From DATBJJ01 sp963750915 (GTDB taxonomy: Bacteria; Acidobacteriota; Vicinamibacteria; Vicinamibacterales; 2-12-FULL-66-21), in NCBI GenBank assembly GCA_963750915.1, contig CAVVSF010000005.1, positions 248,001-312,000 of the forward strand: 64,000 nucleotides of DNA, written 5' to 3'. The position numbers were made by a program, and so were the translations under genes. Below are positions 42,245-51,298 of the stretch, one piece after another. The notes beneath the pieces were generated by a model that made no database searches, was not told where the DNA came from, and saw only the letters and a program-made list of their open reading frames with translations. Position 1 is the first letter of the stretch. Each line of letters begins with the position of its first letter.

Positions 42245-42261
42245 GCGTATTTTTTACGCGA
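42245..42261. promoter_or_regulatory. Inverted repeat in an AT-rich divergent promoter region
   Basis: CGCGTA and TACGCG flank five Ts (17 bases). The region 42215-42340 is noticeably A/T-rich compared with its surroundings and separates the divergent VWFA and aminotransferase genes. It is a candidate operator rather than a terminator, because both genes read away from it. Confidence 0.4.
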
Positions 42262-42327
42262 TCGTCGTAAACACCGACTGTTATTTCTACAAATCCCACG
42301 CCTGCACAAAAACGCCAGAAATTGCTG

Positions 42328-42333
42328 TAATAT
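42328..42333 (+). promoter_or_regulatory. TAATAT -10-like box, 7 bases before ATG
   Basis: TAATAT followed by CGGCGAA and the ATG at 42341. There is no Shine-Dalgarno in the interval. This is one of the clearest examples of the recurring arrangement in the window. Confidence 0.55.
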
Positions 42334-42340
42334 CGGCGAA

Positions 42341-43552
42341 ATGGCACCCAGAGCGACCGCCTCTATCCCGGTAGCGACACGGATTGGGGGGTTCGTCTAC
42401 GCAATCCGCAATATCGTGACGGAGGCCCGAAAGGTTGAGGCAGCCGGACGGAAAGTCCGGTATCTCAACATCGGCGACCCAATCATCTTCGGGTTCCAGA
42501 CACCTCCGCACCTCATCGACGCCGTCGAAAGGGCGCTGCGGAGCGGACAGAATGGCTACGCGCCCTCGGTCGGGATCCTCGAAGCGCGCGAAGCCGTGGC
42601 CGCCGATTGTGCGCGGCGTGGAATGCCGGTCCTTCCGGACCGCGTCGTCATCACATCCGGGACGTCGGAAGGCATTGAGCTGGCGCTCACTGCGCTTGCC
42701 GAGGCTGGGGATGAAGTGCTCATCCCGGTGCCGACCTATCCATTGTACACAGCTGTGCTCGCAAAGATCGGCGCCAGGCCAGTCTTCTATCGCACTGATC
42801 CCGTCCGCGGCTGGCTGCCCGACGTCGATCACATCCGCAGCCTGATCACGGCCGCGACGCGGGCGCTCGTCGTCATCGACCCGAACAACCCGACCGGCGC
42901 GGTCTACCCCCGCGAGGTGCGGCGCGAGCTCGTCGAGCTGGCGGACCGGCACAACTTTCCGCTCCTGGCCGACGAGGTCTACGCCGACCTCGCCTATGAC
43001 GGCGCCGTGCCGGCCATCGCCGCCGAGAACCTCGCCGCCCCTGTCATCTCGTTCTCGTCGCTGTCGAAGGCCTACCTGGCGCCCGGCTGGCGCGCCGGCT
43101 GGATGGCGGTGGGTGGGGACGACCGGCTCGATGGTGTCCTGGCGGCGGTCAAGAAGCTCGCGGATGGCCGCCTGTGCTCGAACGGTCCAATGGAGCACGC
43201 GATCGCCCCGGCGCTCGTCGGCGACCGTTCTCATCAGGCCCAGTTCCGCGCCGACCTCCGCGCCCGCGCTGAACTGACGACGAGCCGCCTCAATGCCATC
43301 GACGGCATCTCGGTCGTCGCGCCGTCGGCCGCGTTCTACGCCATGCCGAAGGTCACACTGCCGCCGGGGAAGACCGACGAGGACTTCGTTCTCGGCTTGT
43401 TGCGCGCCACCGGCATCCTCTGCGTCTACGGCTCGGGCTTCGGCACCCGCCCCGAGGATGGCTTCTTCCGCGTCGTCTTTCTTGCCTCGCCAGTGGAGTT
43501 GTCGGCCATCTACGACGACATCGGAGAATTCACGCGGGAGTTTCTCCGGTAG
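42341..43552 (+). CDS. Alanine/aspartate-type class I aminotransferase
   Basis: 403 residues. PLP lysine K243 lies in SSLSKAYLAPGWRAGW. The N-terminus (IRNIVTEARKVEAAGRKVRYLNIGDP), VIDPNNPTGAVYP, and DEVYADLAYDG match AlaA-type alanine transaminases of the Ib/alanine subgroup. The protein is complete, with C-terminal EDGFFRVVFLASP. It is probably involved in alanine synthesis or degradation linked to glutamate. A TAATAT box 7 bases before the ATG suggests a leaderless transcript. A palindromic repeat follows 8 bases after its stop, and the AI-2E transporter gene lies 117 bases downstream. Confidence 0.92.
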   Translation: MAPRATASIPVATRIGGFVYAIRNIVTEARKVEAAGRKVRYLNIGDPIIFGFQTPPHLIDAVERALRSGQNGYAPSVGILEAREAVAADCARRGMPVLPDRVVITSGTSEGIELALTALAEAGDEVLIPVPTYPLYTAVLAKIGARPVFYRTDPVRGWLPDVDHIRSLITAATRALVVIDPNNPTGAVYPREVRRELVELADRHNFPLLADEVYADLAYDGAVPAIAAENLAAPVISFSSLSKAYLAPGWRAGWMAVGGDDRLDGVLAAVKKLADGRLCSNGPMEHAIAPALVGDRSHQAQFRADLRARAELTTSRLNAIDGISVVAPSAAFYAMPKVTLPPGKTDEDFVLGLLRATGILCVYGSGFGTRPEDGFFRVVFLASPVELSAIYDDIGEFTREFLR

Positions 43553-43560
43553 GGCGCGCC

Positions 43561-43601
43561 GGGGACAGTCACTGGTGACTGTCCCCCGTGACTGTCCCCG
43601 G
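43561..43601. repeat. GGGGACAGTC palindromic element, copy 1
   Basis: GGGGACAGTCAC is followed by GTGACTGTCCCC in nested palindromic arrangement, with a second GTGACTGTCCCC copy. It lies 8 bases after the aminotransferase stop. Related copies are at 52057-52097 and 61027-61065. It is terminator-like by position. Between 43602 and 43669 nothing else is seen. Confidence 0.75.
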
Positions 43602-43669
43602 AGTGTGGCCCCTCAGAGTCTCAACCCCGCGGCGGCATCAGCTTTGTAGGCGCTTCGGCCAGCTGCCCT

Positions 43670-44698
43670 ATGGCCGATCAACCAAAGGCCCTCATTCGCT
43701 ACGCGATCTGGATGACGGCGCTGGCCGTCATCGCCATTTGCGCGGCCTATCTGGCCCGCGGCGCGCTCCTCCTCATCTATCTCAGCGCTCTCCTGGCCAT
43801 CGGCTTCAGCCCCACGGTCAGGCTTATTGAGCGCCAGAAGGTTCTTCCGATCGGCGGGCGGTTTCCGCGCTGGCTCGCGATCCTGACGCTCTACGTCTTC
43901 ATCATCGGCATCGTCGTGGCCATCGGCTTCATCGTCGTGCCACCGCTGGTCACCCAGGCGCAGGAGCTGCGGCAGCAGCTGCCGGACATGCTCGGCCGCG
44001 CCCAGGGATTCCTGCAGGCCCGGGGCTTCGACGTAACGTGGCACGACGCGCTCGCGAAGGCCGAGAGCGGCGGGATGCTCGGCACTGCCTTCGGGGCGTT
44101 GGCCGGCGTCGCCGGCGGCGCCCTCGGCCTGCTCACGATCCTGCTGCTGACGTACTACTTCCTGCTCGAAAGTGAGCAGCTGCGCGACGGGATCGTACGG
44201 CTGTTTCCGGCGAAGCGGCGGGCACGCTTTGCCGGCATGTTTCAGGACATCGTCGTGAAGGTCAGTGCATGGCTGAGCGGCCAGCTGATTCTCGGCACGT
44301 TGATCGGCGCCACGACCGCACTCGCCTTGTGGCTGATGGACATTCCGTTCTTCTATGTCCTCGCGCTCATATCGGCGATCGGTGAGCTGATCCCGGTCGT
44401 GGGCCCCATCCTGTCGGCCGTGCCGGCGATTGCCGTCGCCGGCACCATCTCGTTGAACAAGGCCCTCCTGGTGCTGATCTTCTTCATCATCCAGCAGCAG
44501 CTCGAGAGCAACGTCCTGGCGCCAAAAATCATGGAACGGCAGGTCGGCGTCAGCGCCACGACGGTCGTCATCGCGCTGCTCCTCGGCGGCGAGCTCTTTG
44601 GCGTCGTCGGCGCGATCCTGTCCATCCCGACCGCGGCCATCGTCATGGTCGTCTTCTACGAGCTGACGGGGTCGCCGCCGGCGGCCGCCGGCGAGTAA
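43670..44698 (+). CDS. AI-2E family transporter / YdiK-PerM-like permease
   Basis: 342 residues with about eight transmembrane helices. The hallmark of the family is the conserved central and late segment: LLTYYFLLESEQLRDGIV, WLSGQLILGTLIGATTALALW, ISAIGELIPVVGPILSAVPA and ESNVLAPKIMERQVGVSA. Roles include autoinducer export and other small-molecule or ion transport, and the substrate is unknown here. Upstream is the palindromic element at 43561. The next gene, an RsbU-like phosphatase, starts 51 bases downstream on the same strand with its own TATACT box. Confidence 0.92.
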   Translation: MADQPKALIRYAIWMTALAVIAICAAYLARGALLLIYLSALLAIGFSPTVRLIERQKVLPIGGRFPRWLAILTLYVFIIGIVVAIGFIVVPPLVTQAQELRQQLPDMLGRAQGFLQARGFDVTWHDALAKAESGGMLGTAFGALAGVAGGALGLLTILLLTYYFLLESEQLRDGIVRLFPAKRRARFAGMFQDIVVKVSAWLSGQLILGTLIGATTALALWLMDIPFFYVLALISAIGELIPVVGPILSAVPAIAVAGTISLNKALLVLIFFIIQQQLESNVLAPKIMERQVGVSATTVVIALLLGGELFGVVGAILSIPTAAIVMVVFYELTGSPPAAAGE

Positions 44699-44737
44699 CC
44701 TGCTGAGCCGGACAAAACCCGGGCGTCCCTGCCCCCG

Positions 44738-44743
44738 TATACT
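44738..44743 (+). promoter_or_regulatory. TATACT -10-like box, 6 bases before ATG
   Basis: TATACT, then CGCTGT, then the ATG at 44750. The spacing places transcription start at the codon. No ribosome-binding site is present. Confidence 0.5.
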
Positions 44744-44749
44744 CGCTGT

Positions 44750-45970
44750 ATGGCCCCGACGACGTCGCCGGCGGACCGCGCGCGCGAGTGGATCAACACC
44801 TACACTCGTGACCTGTCGCACGAAGACCTGCAGCGGCTCTTCACCGACGACACGCGGGACGCGTTCGATTTCTACGCCCGCGGCCTCGACGACGAGGCCC
44901 TGGCCGGGCTGCCGTGGTGGAAGCGGGTGGCGATCCGCGCCCGCCAGGTCTTCATTGCCTTCACGCTCAAGCTGCCGCCGGCGCGGCGCGCCGTCTACAT
45001 CGTCGCGCTCCTCATCGCCTTCGTCGGCGTCCTGAACCTCTATCAGGGCTTCGCCCCGGTGCCGGTGCCCGTCGGGATGCCATTCTTCCAGGTGGTGCTG
45101 CTCCTGCCGACCTGGGCGAGCGGCACGTTCGCGCTCGTGCTGAGCCTGGCGCTCGTCAACCTGCTCGTGCTGCTCGAGGTCGCCGAGCGACTGTCCCTCA
45201 AGGGCGAGCTCGAGGTGGCGCGCGAGATTCAACTGGCGCTGCTGCCGCGCGGCTCGCTGGAGGCCGGCGAGATCGAAGTGTCGGGAACGACGAAGCCGGC
45301 CAACACCGTCGGCGGCGATTTCTACGACGTGCTGCCGCAGGCCGACGGCACGATCGTGCTGACGCTCGGCGACGTCTCCGGCAAGGGCAGCCCGGCGGCA
45401 CTGCTCATGGCGCTGCTGCTCGCCTCCCTGCGGACGCTGGTCGAGGAACGGCTGGCGCCGTCGGCGCTGGTCGCGCGCCTCAACATTCAGATTTGCCGGC
45501 ACAGCCCGGCGTCGCGCTTCATCACGCTCGTCTATGCCGTGTACGATCCGCGCACCGGGCGCCTGCGCTACGTGAACGCCGGCCAGAATCCTCCCCTCAT
45601 TCGCCGCCGCGACGGCCGCTTCGATCGTCTGGAGGGAACTGGCATCGCGCTCGGGCTTTTCGAGCCGTCGGAGTACTGCGAAGCGGAGACGACGCTCGAG
45701 CCAGGTGACCTGCTCGTCTTCTACAGCGACGGCATCACCGAGGCGGAGAACCCCGACGGTCAGCCGCTCGAAGAAGAGGGGCTTGCCCGTGTTCTCGAAC
45801 AGGACGCCCAGAGCACCGCGGCGACGATCACCTCGGGCATCCTCGCGGCCGTCCACGCGCACGCCCGTCGCTCGAGGTTCGCCGACGACCTGACGGTGCT
45901 GGTGGTGAAGCGGCGTGCGGATACCGTTCCGTACGCAACCTCGACCGCTGCGGCAGAGACTGTCGTTTAA
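44750..45970 (+). CDS. Membrane-anchored SpoIIE/RsbU-type PP2C serine phosphatase
   Basis: 406 residues. A cytoplasmic N-terminal region of about 80 residues is followed by two transmembrane segments (about 82-103 and 107-138). The PP2C/SpoIIE domain covers about 150-395. Metal-binding motifs are GGDFYD (near 186), GDVSGKG and the final DDLTVLVVKRR. RsbU-type phosphatases dephosphorylate anti-anti-sigma factors. No anti-sigma kinase or antagonist lies near it, so the partners are elsewhere. The membrane anchor suggests it senses envelope state. A start-proximal TATACT box suggests a leaderless message. A second such phosphatase (56028) is soluble. Confidence 0.9.
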   Translation: MAPTTSPADRAREWINTYTRDLSHEDLQRLFTDDTRDAFDFYARGLDDEALAGLPWWKRVAIRARQVFIAFTLKLPPARRAVYIVALLIAFVGVLNLYQGFAPVPVPVGMPFFQVVLLLPTWASGTFALVLSLALVNLLVLLEVAERLSLKGELEVAREIQLALLPRGSLEAGEIEVSGTTKPANTVGGDFYDVLPQADGTIVLTLGDVSGKGSPAALLMALLLASLRTLVEERLAPSALVARLNIQICRHSPASRFITLVYAVYDPRTGRLRYVNAGQNPPLIRRRDGRFDRLEGTGIALGLFEPSEYCEAETTLEPGDLLVFYSDGITEAENPDGQPLEEEGLARVLEQDAQSTAATITSGILAAVHAHARRSRFADDLTVLVVKRRADTVPYATSTAAAETVV

Positions 45971-46031
45971 TACCGTTACCCGTACGTCATACCACTCGTC
46001 CCCGGGTTTCCCATGGACGGGCTGCGGGGTC

Positions 46032-46037
46032 TAAGAT
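46032..46037 (+). promoter_or_regulatory. TAAGAT -10-like box, 9 bases before ATG
   Basis: TAAGAT followed by GTGACCACC and the ATG at 46047. The GTG immediately after the box could itself be read as a start (46038), but the box position favours the ATG. Confidence 0.4.
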
Positions 46038-46046
46038 GTGACCACC

Positions 46047-48822
46047 ATGGGGCCGCGGCTCTTGCTGTCGCTTGCCTGCCTTCTCCTGGCGCCACTCGCC
46101 ACGGCTGCCCAGCCGCCGACGAATGTCGAAGCGCTCGAGCGCCTCGTCGTCCGCCTCGAACAGGCGCTCGGCACGGGCGATCGGAAAGCGCTCCTCGAAC
46201 TCGCCGTCCGCGACCGCGACGCCGCGGCGCTCGACCAGCTCGCCGCGACAGTCGGCGAGAAACCCACACGCGTCGTCGTCAAGGAGCGCGATCGCCAGCT
46301 GCTCGACGGCGGCCGGCAGGAGCTGCTGCTGGAGATCTTCGTCGAGCGCGGCAGCGAAGGCGTGCTGTCGACGTGGCGATCGGTCGTCCGGCCGCCGGCC
46401 GCCGGCGCCGACGCCAGCGACTGGCGGATCGAGGATGTCGAGGCGCTGTCCAACGTTGCCGGACTCTACAGGCTGGCGCTCAATGCGACACGCCAGTACG
46501 ACGTCCGCAACCTGGTGCTGGCGGGCACCGACCTCACGATCGACATGTCGAGCGGTACCGCGTTCCTCGCCGAGATTCCGGACGGGCCGACCGCCGTGGT
46601 CCTGCTCGGTCGCGGCCGCATGCGGTTCAACCCGCCCGATGCCGCGGAGCAGACGCAGATTCGACTCTTCACCGGCGCCGACGATCTCGTGTCGGAATTC
46701 GACGCCGCATTCGTGCGGCTGAAGCCGTCCGAGTTCCAGTCGAAGTTCAAGGCCGAGGCGCTCGTCGAGCGCGCCGTCGTTGCCGCCGATCTGCGGCGGG
46801 CCACGGAAGTGTTCGACGAATTCATCGTCCGCACGCTGCAGCTGGATCTCACCGACCTCAGTCGCGAGCGCTGGTCGCTCATCCCCTCGTCCGGCGACCT
46901 CATCGCCGAGGTCCGCACGCGCCGCTTCGGGACGCTGACCTACGCGCGATCCGGCAACGAGGCCGAGGACATCACGGTCTTCGATCGCCGGCGCCGGCGC
47001 AACGTCTCGCTCTACGCCTCGCCGGCAAAGCTGGCGTCGCGCGGCCGCTACTTCAGCGAAGACGACCTCGTCGATTACGACGTCGTCGCCTACGAGATCG
47101 ATGCGTCGATCACGCCCGAACGCTACTGGATCAACGGCACGGCGCACATGAAGATTCGCGTGCGCGGCGCGGCCATGACGACGATGACGCTGAAGCTGGC
47201 GGAGCAGCTGACCGTCCGCGGCGTCTACTCGCCCGGCGCCGGGCGCTTGCTGCACCTGAGGGTCGTCAACCAGAACAACCTGATCGTCAACCTGCCGACG
47301 CCGGCATTCCGCGACGACGAGTTCACGCTGTCGATCGTCTACAGCGGCCGGCTCGAACCGAGCGAGATGGATCGCGAAGCGATCGACCTCCAGTCGGCGT
47401 CGCAGCAGCCGGAACGCGAGCTGCCGGTGATCCCGATCGAGCCGCGCTACATCTACAGCAACAACTCCTACTGGTACCCGCAGTCGACCGTCAGCGACTA
47501 CGCGCTGGCGTCGCTTCGCCTCACGATTCCGGCCGAATACGAGATCGTCGCCAGCGGCACGCAGGCCGGACCGCCGCGGCAGAATACGCCGACCACGACC
47601 GGCCCGCGCCAGCGGACGTTCGTGTTCCAGAACGATCGGCCGGTGCGCTACCTGTCGTGCGTCATCAGCCGCCTCAATCCCGTCGCGAACACGCAGCTGA
47701 AGGTACGGTCGGCGTCAGGCTCGTTCGGTGATGGCAAGGTCGTGGCGACGGGGCCCGGGGGAGCGAGTGCGGCTTCGCGGCCGCCGGCGTCGGGAGAGCC
47801 ATCCGCGTCGCCGCCTGCGGCCGAGGCGCCGACGGGCGATCGCGGCCTGATGCTGACGGTGAAGGCGAACCCGCGCCAGGTCGGGCGCGCCCGTTCGCTG
47901 GCCGAACAGACGTCGTCGATCCTGCAGTTCTACGCCTCGATCGTCGGCGAGGCGCCGTACCCGAGCTTCTCGCTCGCCGTCACCGAGAACGAGCTGCCGG
48001 GCGGGCACAGCCCCGCCTACTTCGCCGTCCTCAACCAGACGCTGCCGAACTCTCCCATCGTCTGGCGCAACGACCCGGTGAACTTCGAGAGCTTCCCTTC
48101 CTTCTATCTCGCGCACGAACTGGCGCACCAGTGGTGGGGACAGGCGATCGGCTGGAAGAACTACCACGAGCAGTGGCTCAGCGAGGGCTTCTCGCAGTAC
48201 TTCGCCGCGATGTACGCGGAGAAGGAGCTGAGCGACAACGTCTTCCCGACAGTGCTGCGGCAGATGCGGCGATCGGCAATCGACACGTCGTCGCAGGGGC
48301 CGATTTATCTCGGCTATCGCCTCGGCCACATCCGCGGCGAACGGCAGGTGTTCCGTGCCCTCGTCTACAACAAGGCGGCGATGGTGCTGCACATGCTGCG
48401 GCGCATGGTCGGCGACGAGCCGTTCTTCTGGGGCGTGCGCCGGTTCTATTCGGAGTGGCGGTTCAAGAAGGCGGGCACCGACGACTTCCGCCAGGCGATG
48501 GAGGCGACGACAGGACGGGAGCTGGCGCCGTTCTTCGACGCGTGGATCCACGGCGCCGAGATCCCGACGCTCGCGTTCGGCTATCGATCGCCGGATGCCG
48601 AATCAGATCATCGTCAAGTTCGAGCATCGCGGCGCGGTGATGCCCGTGCCGGTGACGGTGACGCTGTCGTACATGAACGGCGAGACCGAGGAGGTCGTCG
48701 TCACCGTCGGCGAGAAGATCGTCGAGCAGGCGATTCCGCTGAAGCCCAAGGCGGGAGCGCTGCGCCGCGTCGAGGTCAATGACGACGCGGCGGCGCTCGT
48801 CGAGATTGTGAAGAGCTCCTGA
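46047..48822 (+). CDS. M1-family aminopeptidase-like metallopeptidase, frameshift near the C-terminus
   Basis: About 920 residues once the frame is corrected. A signal peptide (LLLSLACLLLAPLATAAQ) precedes a large N-terminal beta region. The zinc motif is HELAHQWWGQ, whose first His is residue 690 counted from 46047, with WLSEGFSQYFAAMYAEKE as the glutamate ligand helix; a GGHSPAYFAVL segment replaces the GAMEN loop. It is exported and probably periplasmic or surface-exposed. At about 48585-48600 the frame must change by one base. The original frame degenerates into Arg-rich nonsense with a stop at 48782. The neighbouring frame reads MPNQIIVKFEHRGAVMPVPV to a stop at 48822, a plausible C-terminal beta domain. 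Assembly indel or recent mutation. Confidence 0.88.
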
Positions 48823-48831
48823 CGCGCCGCG

Positions 48832-49278
48832 TCAGGGGAGGTAGATTGCCGCGACCCGCGCCTCGCCGTTCCGCTCGAACGGCTCGAAGACGAGGATGAA
48901 GCGGGAGCCGGCGTATTCGTAGAACCGCGTCAGCCGTTCTCCGAGGCTGCCGCGGTCCACTTCCTGCCGGCCGCTCTCAGCGGCCCGGCCGAGCCGGCCG
49001 GCCACGGCCGAGAAGGTTTCGCCGATCCGGACGTCCTTTCCATCCAGGAACGGCAGGATAGGCACCGAAACGGCCCGCTGAGGTACCGCAGGCGGAATGC
49101 TTGCGACGGCCGCTTCCGTCGGATTGACCGCCCCCGCCGCGGCAGGCGCGGGATTCGGGCGCAATTCGGCAAGGATCATGGCCCCGACGCCAATGGTGGC
49201 GGCGAGAAACGAGGCGGCGACTAGCCATTCGACGACTGGCGCCAGCCGGAAACGCGGACGAAGACGAACGGCGTCCAT
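48832..49278 (-). CDS. Hypothetical single-pass membrane protein, 148 residues
   Basis: I do not recognise it. It starts with a basic segment and one transmembrane helix (VVEWLVAASFLAATIGVGAM), then an alanine/proline-rich linker. A small extracytoplasmic domain follows, with strands like FLDGKDVRIGETFSAVAGRLG and RFILVFEPFERNGEARVAAIY. A role as a small membrane-anchored regulator of a neighbour is possible. It is convergent with the M1 peptidase gene. The 198-base gap (49279-49476) to nuoG holds the promoter side of both genes and nothing else recognisable. Confidence 0.75.
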   Translation of the reverse strand: MDAVRLRPRFRLAPVVEWLVAASFLAATIGVGAMILAELRPNPAPAAAGAVNPTEAAVASIPPAVPQRAVSVPILPFLDGKDVRIGETFSAVAGRLGRAAESGRQEVDRGSLGERLTRFYEYAGSRFILVFEPFERNGEARVAAIYLP

Positions 49279-49461
49279 GTGGCCCTCCCCTGCTGGGTTG
49301 AGGTTGGCCGAGGCGAGAGTCCCAACTCTAGGCCCCGGGACGGCGCATTGTCAACGGTACCTTCGGGGTCTCGAGGCCGGTTGCGCGGGGCCGCGGGGGC
49401 GCGGCTGTCGGCGCGACCGGCCAGCCGGACGACCACCCAACCGGACAGTCGATCCTCATAT

Positions 49462-49467
49462 TAGAAT
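49462..49467 (+). promoter_or_regulatory. TAGAAT -10-like box, 9 bases before ATG
   Basis: TAGAAT, then TGATGGCTT, then the ATG at 49477, with no Shine-Dalgarno. Confidence 0.4.
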
Positions 49468-49476
49468 TGATGGCTT

Positions 49477-51267
49477 ATGGACACCGTGTCGCTCACGATT
49501 GACGGCCGAACCGTCACGACCGAGAAGGGTCGCACCGTACTTCAGGCGGCTATCGAGGCGGGGATCAGCGTCCCCTACTACTGTTATCACCCCGGCATCA
49601 GCATCGACGGGTCGTGCCGCGTCTGCATCGTCAAGATCGACAAGATGCCGAAGCTGCAGACGTCCTGTTCGACGACGGTGACCGAGGGCATGGTGGTCCA
49701 TACGCAGTCGCCCGACGTCGTCGACGCGCGGGCGAGCGTGTTCGAGTTCCTGCTGATCAATCACCCGCTCGACTGCCCGGTCTGCGACAAGGGGGGCGAG
49801 TGTCCGCTGCAGGACTTCTCGTACAGCTACGGGCCGAACGAAAGCCGGATGGGCTTCCCGCGCCGCGTGTTCGACGGCGAGGGCGCCAAGGCCGACGTCG
49901 ACTTCGGGCCGACCCTGATGCTGAACCGCAACCGCTGCATCCTGTGCACGCGGTGCGTCCGGTTCATGCGCGAGGTCGACAACGACGCCCAGATCAACAT
50001 CGTCGATCGCGGCTATGGCAGTGAGATCGCCACGTTCGGCGAAGAAGGCGTGCACTCCCTGATCTCGGGCAACCTGATGGACGTCTGCCCGGTCGGCGCG
50101 ATCACGACGCGCGACTATCGCTTCAAGGCACGTCCCTGGGACAACCCGGAAGCGGTCGACACCATCTGCACGCTGTGCGAAAAGGGCTGTAACACGACCG
50201 TGTGGTTGAAGGCCAAGCCTGAATGGGCGCGCGGCGCCCGGCTGGCGCGCGTGACGCCGCGCTTCAATCCGGACGTCAACAGCTACTGGATGTGCGACAT
50301 CGGCCGCTTCGACTACCACTGGATCGAGGGCGAAGACCGGCTGCAGCGGCCGCTTGTCAAGGAAAAGGACACGCTCGAGCCAGCGAGCTGGAGCCATGCA
50401 CTCGGCACGGTCGCCGAGCGCGTCGTCGCCGGCGGCGGACCGGCGGCGCTGCGGTTCGTCGTGTCGGCGCACGCCTCGCTCGAAGAGTTCGCGGTGCTCG
50501 GGCGGCTCGGCGGCGCTTTCAGCCTCGCGGAAGATTCGGTGGCGATCTCGTGGCGGACGCGCGCGAAGCCGCAGCCAGCCGGGACGACGTTCAAGATTCC
50601 GCCGGTTGACGCGCCGAACGTCAACGGCGCCCGCGACCTGGGCTTTCCTGTACGCACGTCTGAAGATGGCGGGGCCGACCTGTCGGCAATGCGGCAGGAC
50701 GTCGAGGCGGGACGCGTCGCGGCGCTCTACGTGTTCGATCCTGGTCCCGACGGCTCGATTGGCGACGTGTCCTGGATCATCTCGGCGCGGCGGTCCGGCA
50801 AGCTGCCGTTTCTCATCGTCCAGGGCGTTTTGCTCACAGATTTGGCGAAGGCGGCCGACGTCGTGCTGCCCGGTGCATCGTGGGTCGAGAAAGACGCGTC
50901 CTATGTAAACAAGGACGGCCGGCTGCAGGCGTCGGCGCGCGCGATGGCGCCGCCGGCGGAGGCGCAGGAGGACTGGAAGGTCCTGACTGACCTCGGCCTG
51001 GCGCTCGGCGCCGCGGCCTCGTACGCGTCGAGCGACGAGATTCGCGCGGAACTGGCATCGGCGCTGAGCGGCAACCCGGCCTATGCGGCGGTCGCGAACC
51101 TCAAGTTCTCGCGGCCGGTTTCAGCGAAAACCTGGCTGCAGGCCTCCAACCCGTCGGAGCGTTGGAAGTGGGATTTCATGTTCCAGGACCTGCCGCCGGT
51201 GAAGTTCGAGGGCCGGCACGGGCTGTCGTCGCTGCTCGGCGCGATCCCGCTCAAAGAACTGAAGTAG
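49477..51267 (+). CDS. nuoG: NADH-quinone oxidoreductase subunit G-like iron-sulfur protein
   Basis: 596 residues. The N-terminal 2Fe-2S domain has C36, C47, C50 and C64. H96-P-L-D-C100-P-V-C103 with C109 forms the N5-type 4Fe-4S site. C154, C157, C160 and C204 form the N4 site. C231-xx-C234-xxx-C238 with C273 forms an additional 4Fe-4S motif of the N7/molybdopterin-domain type. A shortened molybdopterin-like C-terminal domain follows. NuoG belongs to the peripheral arm of complex I, passing electrons from NuoEF. No other nuo gene is adjacent, so nuoG is separated from the rest, or the protein serves another NAD-linked enzyme. The next gene is CcdA. Confidence 0.85.
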   Translation: MDTVSLTIDGRTVTTEKGRTVLQAAIEAGISVPYYCYHPGISIDGSCRVCIVKIDKMPKLQTSCSTTVTEGMVVHTQSPDVVDARASVFEFLLINHPLDCPVCDKGGECPLQDFSYSYGPNESRMGFPRRVFDGEGAKADVDFGPTLMLNRNRCILCTRCVRFMREVDNDAQINIVDRGYGSEIATFGEEGVHSLISGNLMDVCPVGAITTRDYRFKARPWDNPEAVDTICTLCEKGCNTTVWLKAKPEWARGARLARVTPRFNPDVNSYWMCDIGRFDYHWIEGEDRLQRPLVKEKDTLEPASWSHALGTVAERVVAGGGPAALRFVVSAHASLEEFAVLGRLGGAFSLAEDSVAISWRTRAKPQPAGTTFKIPPVDAPNVNGARDLGFPVRTSEDGGADLSAMRQDVEAGRVAALYVFDPGPDGSIGDVSWIISARRSGKLPFLIVQGVLLTDLAKAADVVLPGASWVEKDASYVNKDGRLQASARAMAPPAEAQEDWKVLTDLGLALGAAASYASSDEIRAELASALSGNPAYAAVANLKFSRPVSAKTWLQASNPSERWKWDFMFQDLPPVKFEGRHGLSSLLGAIPLKELK

Positions 51268-51298
51268 ACGCGCCGCCTGCGTCGGGACACGAACACGC

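Noticed and set aside
42245..42261. Hairpin with T-run as a terminator
   Set aside because: Both flanking genes read away from it, so it cannot terminate either; it is treated as a possible operator.
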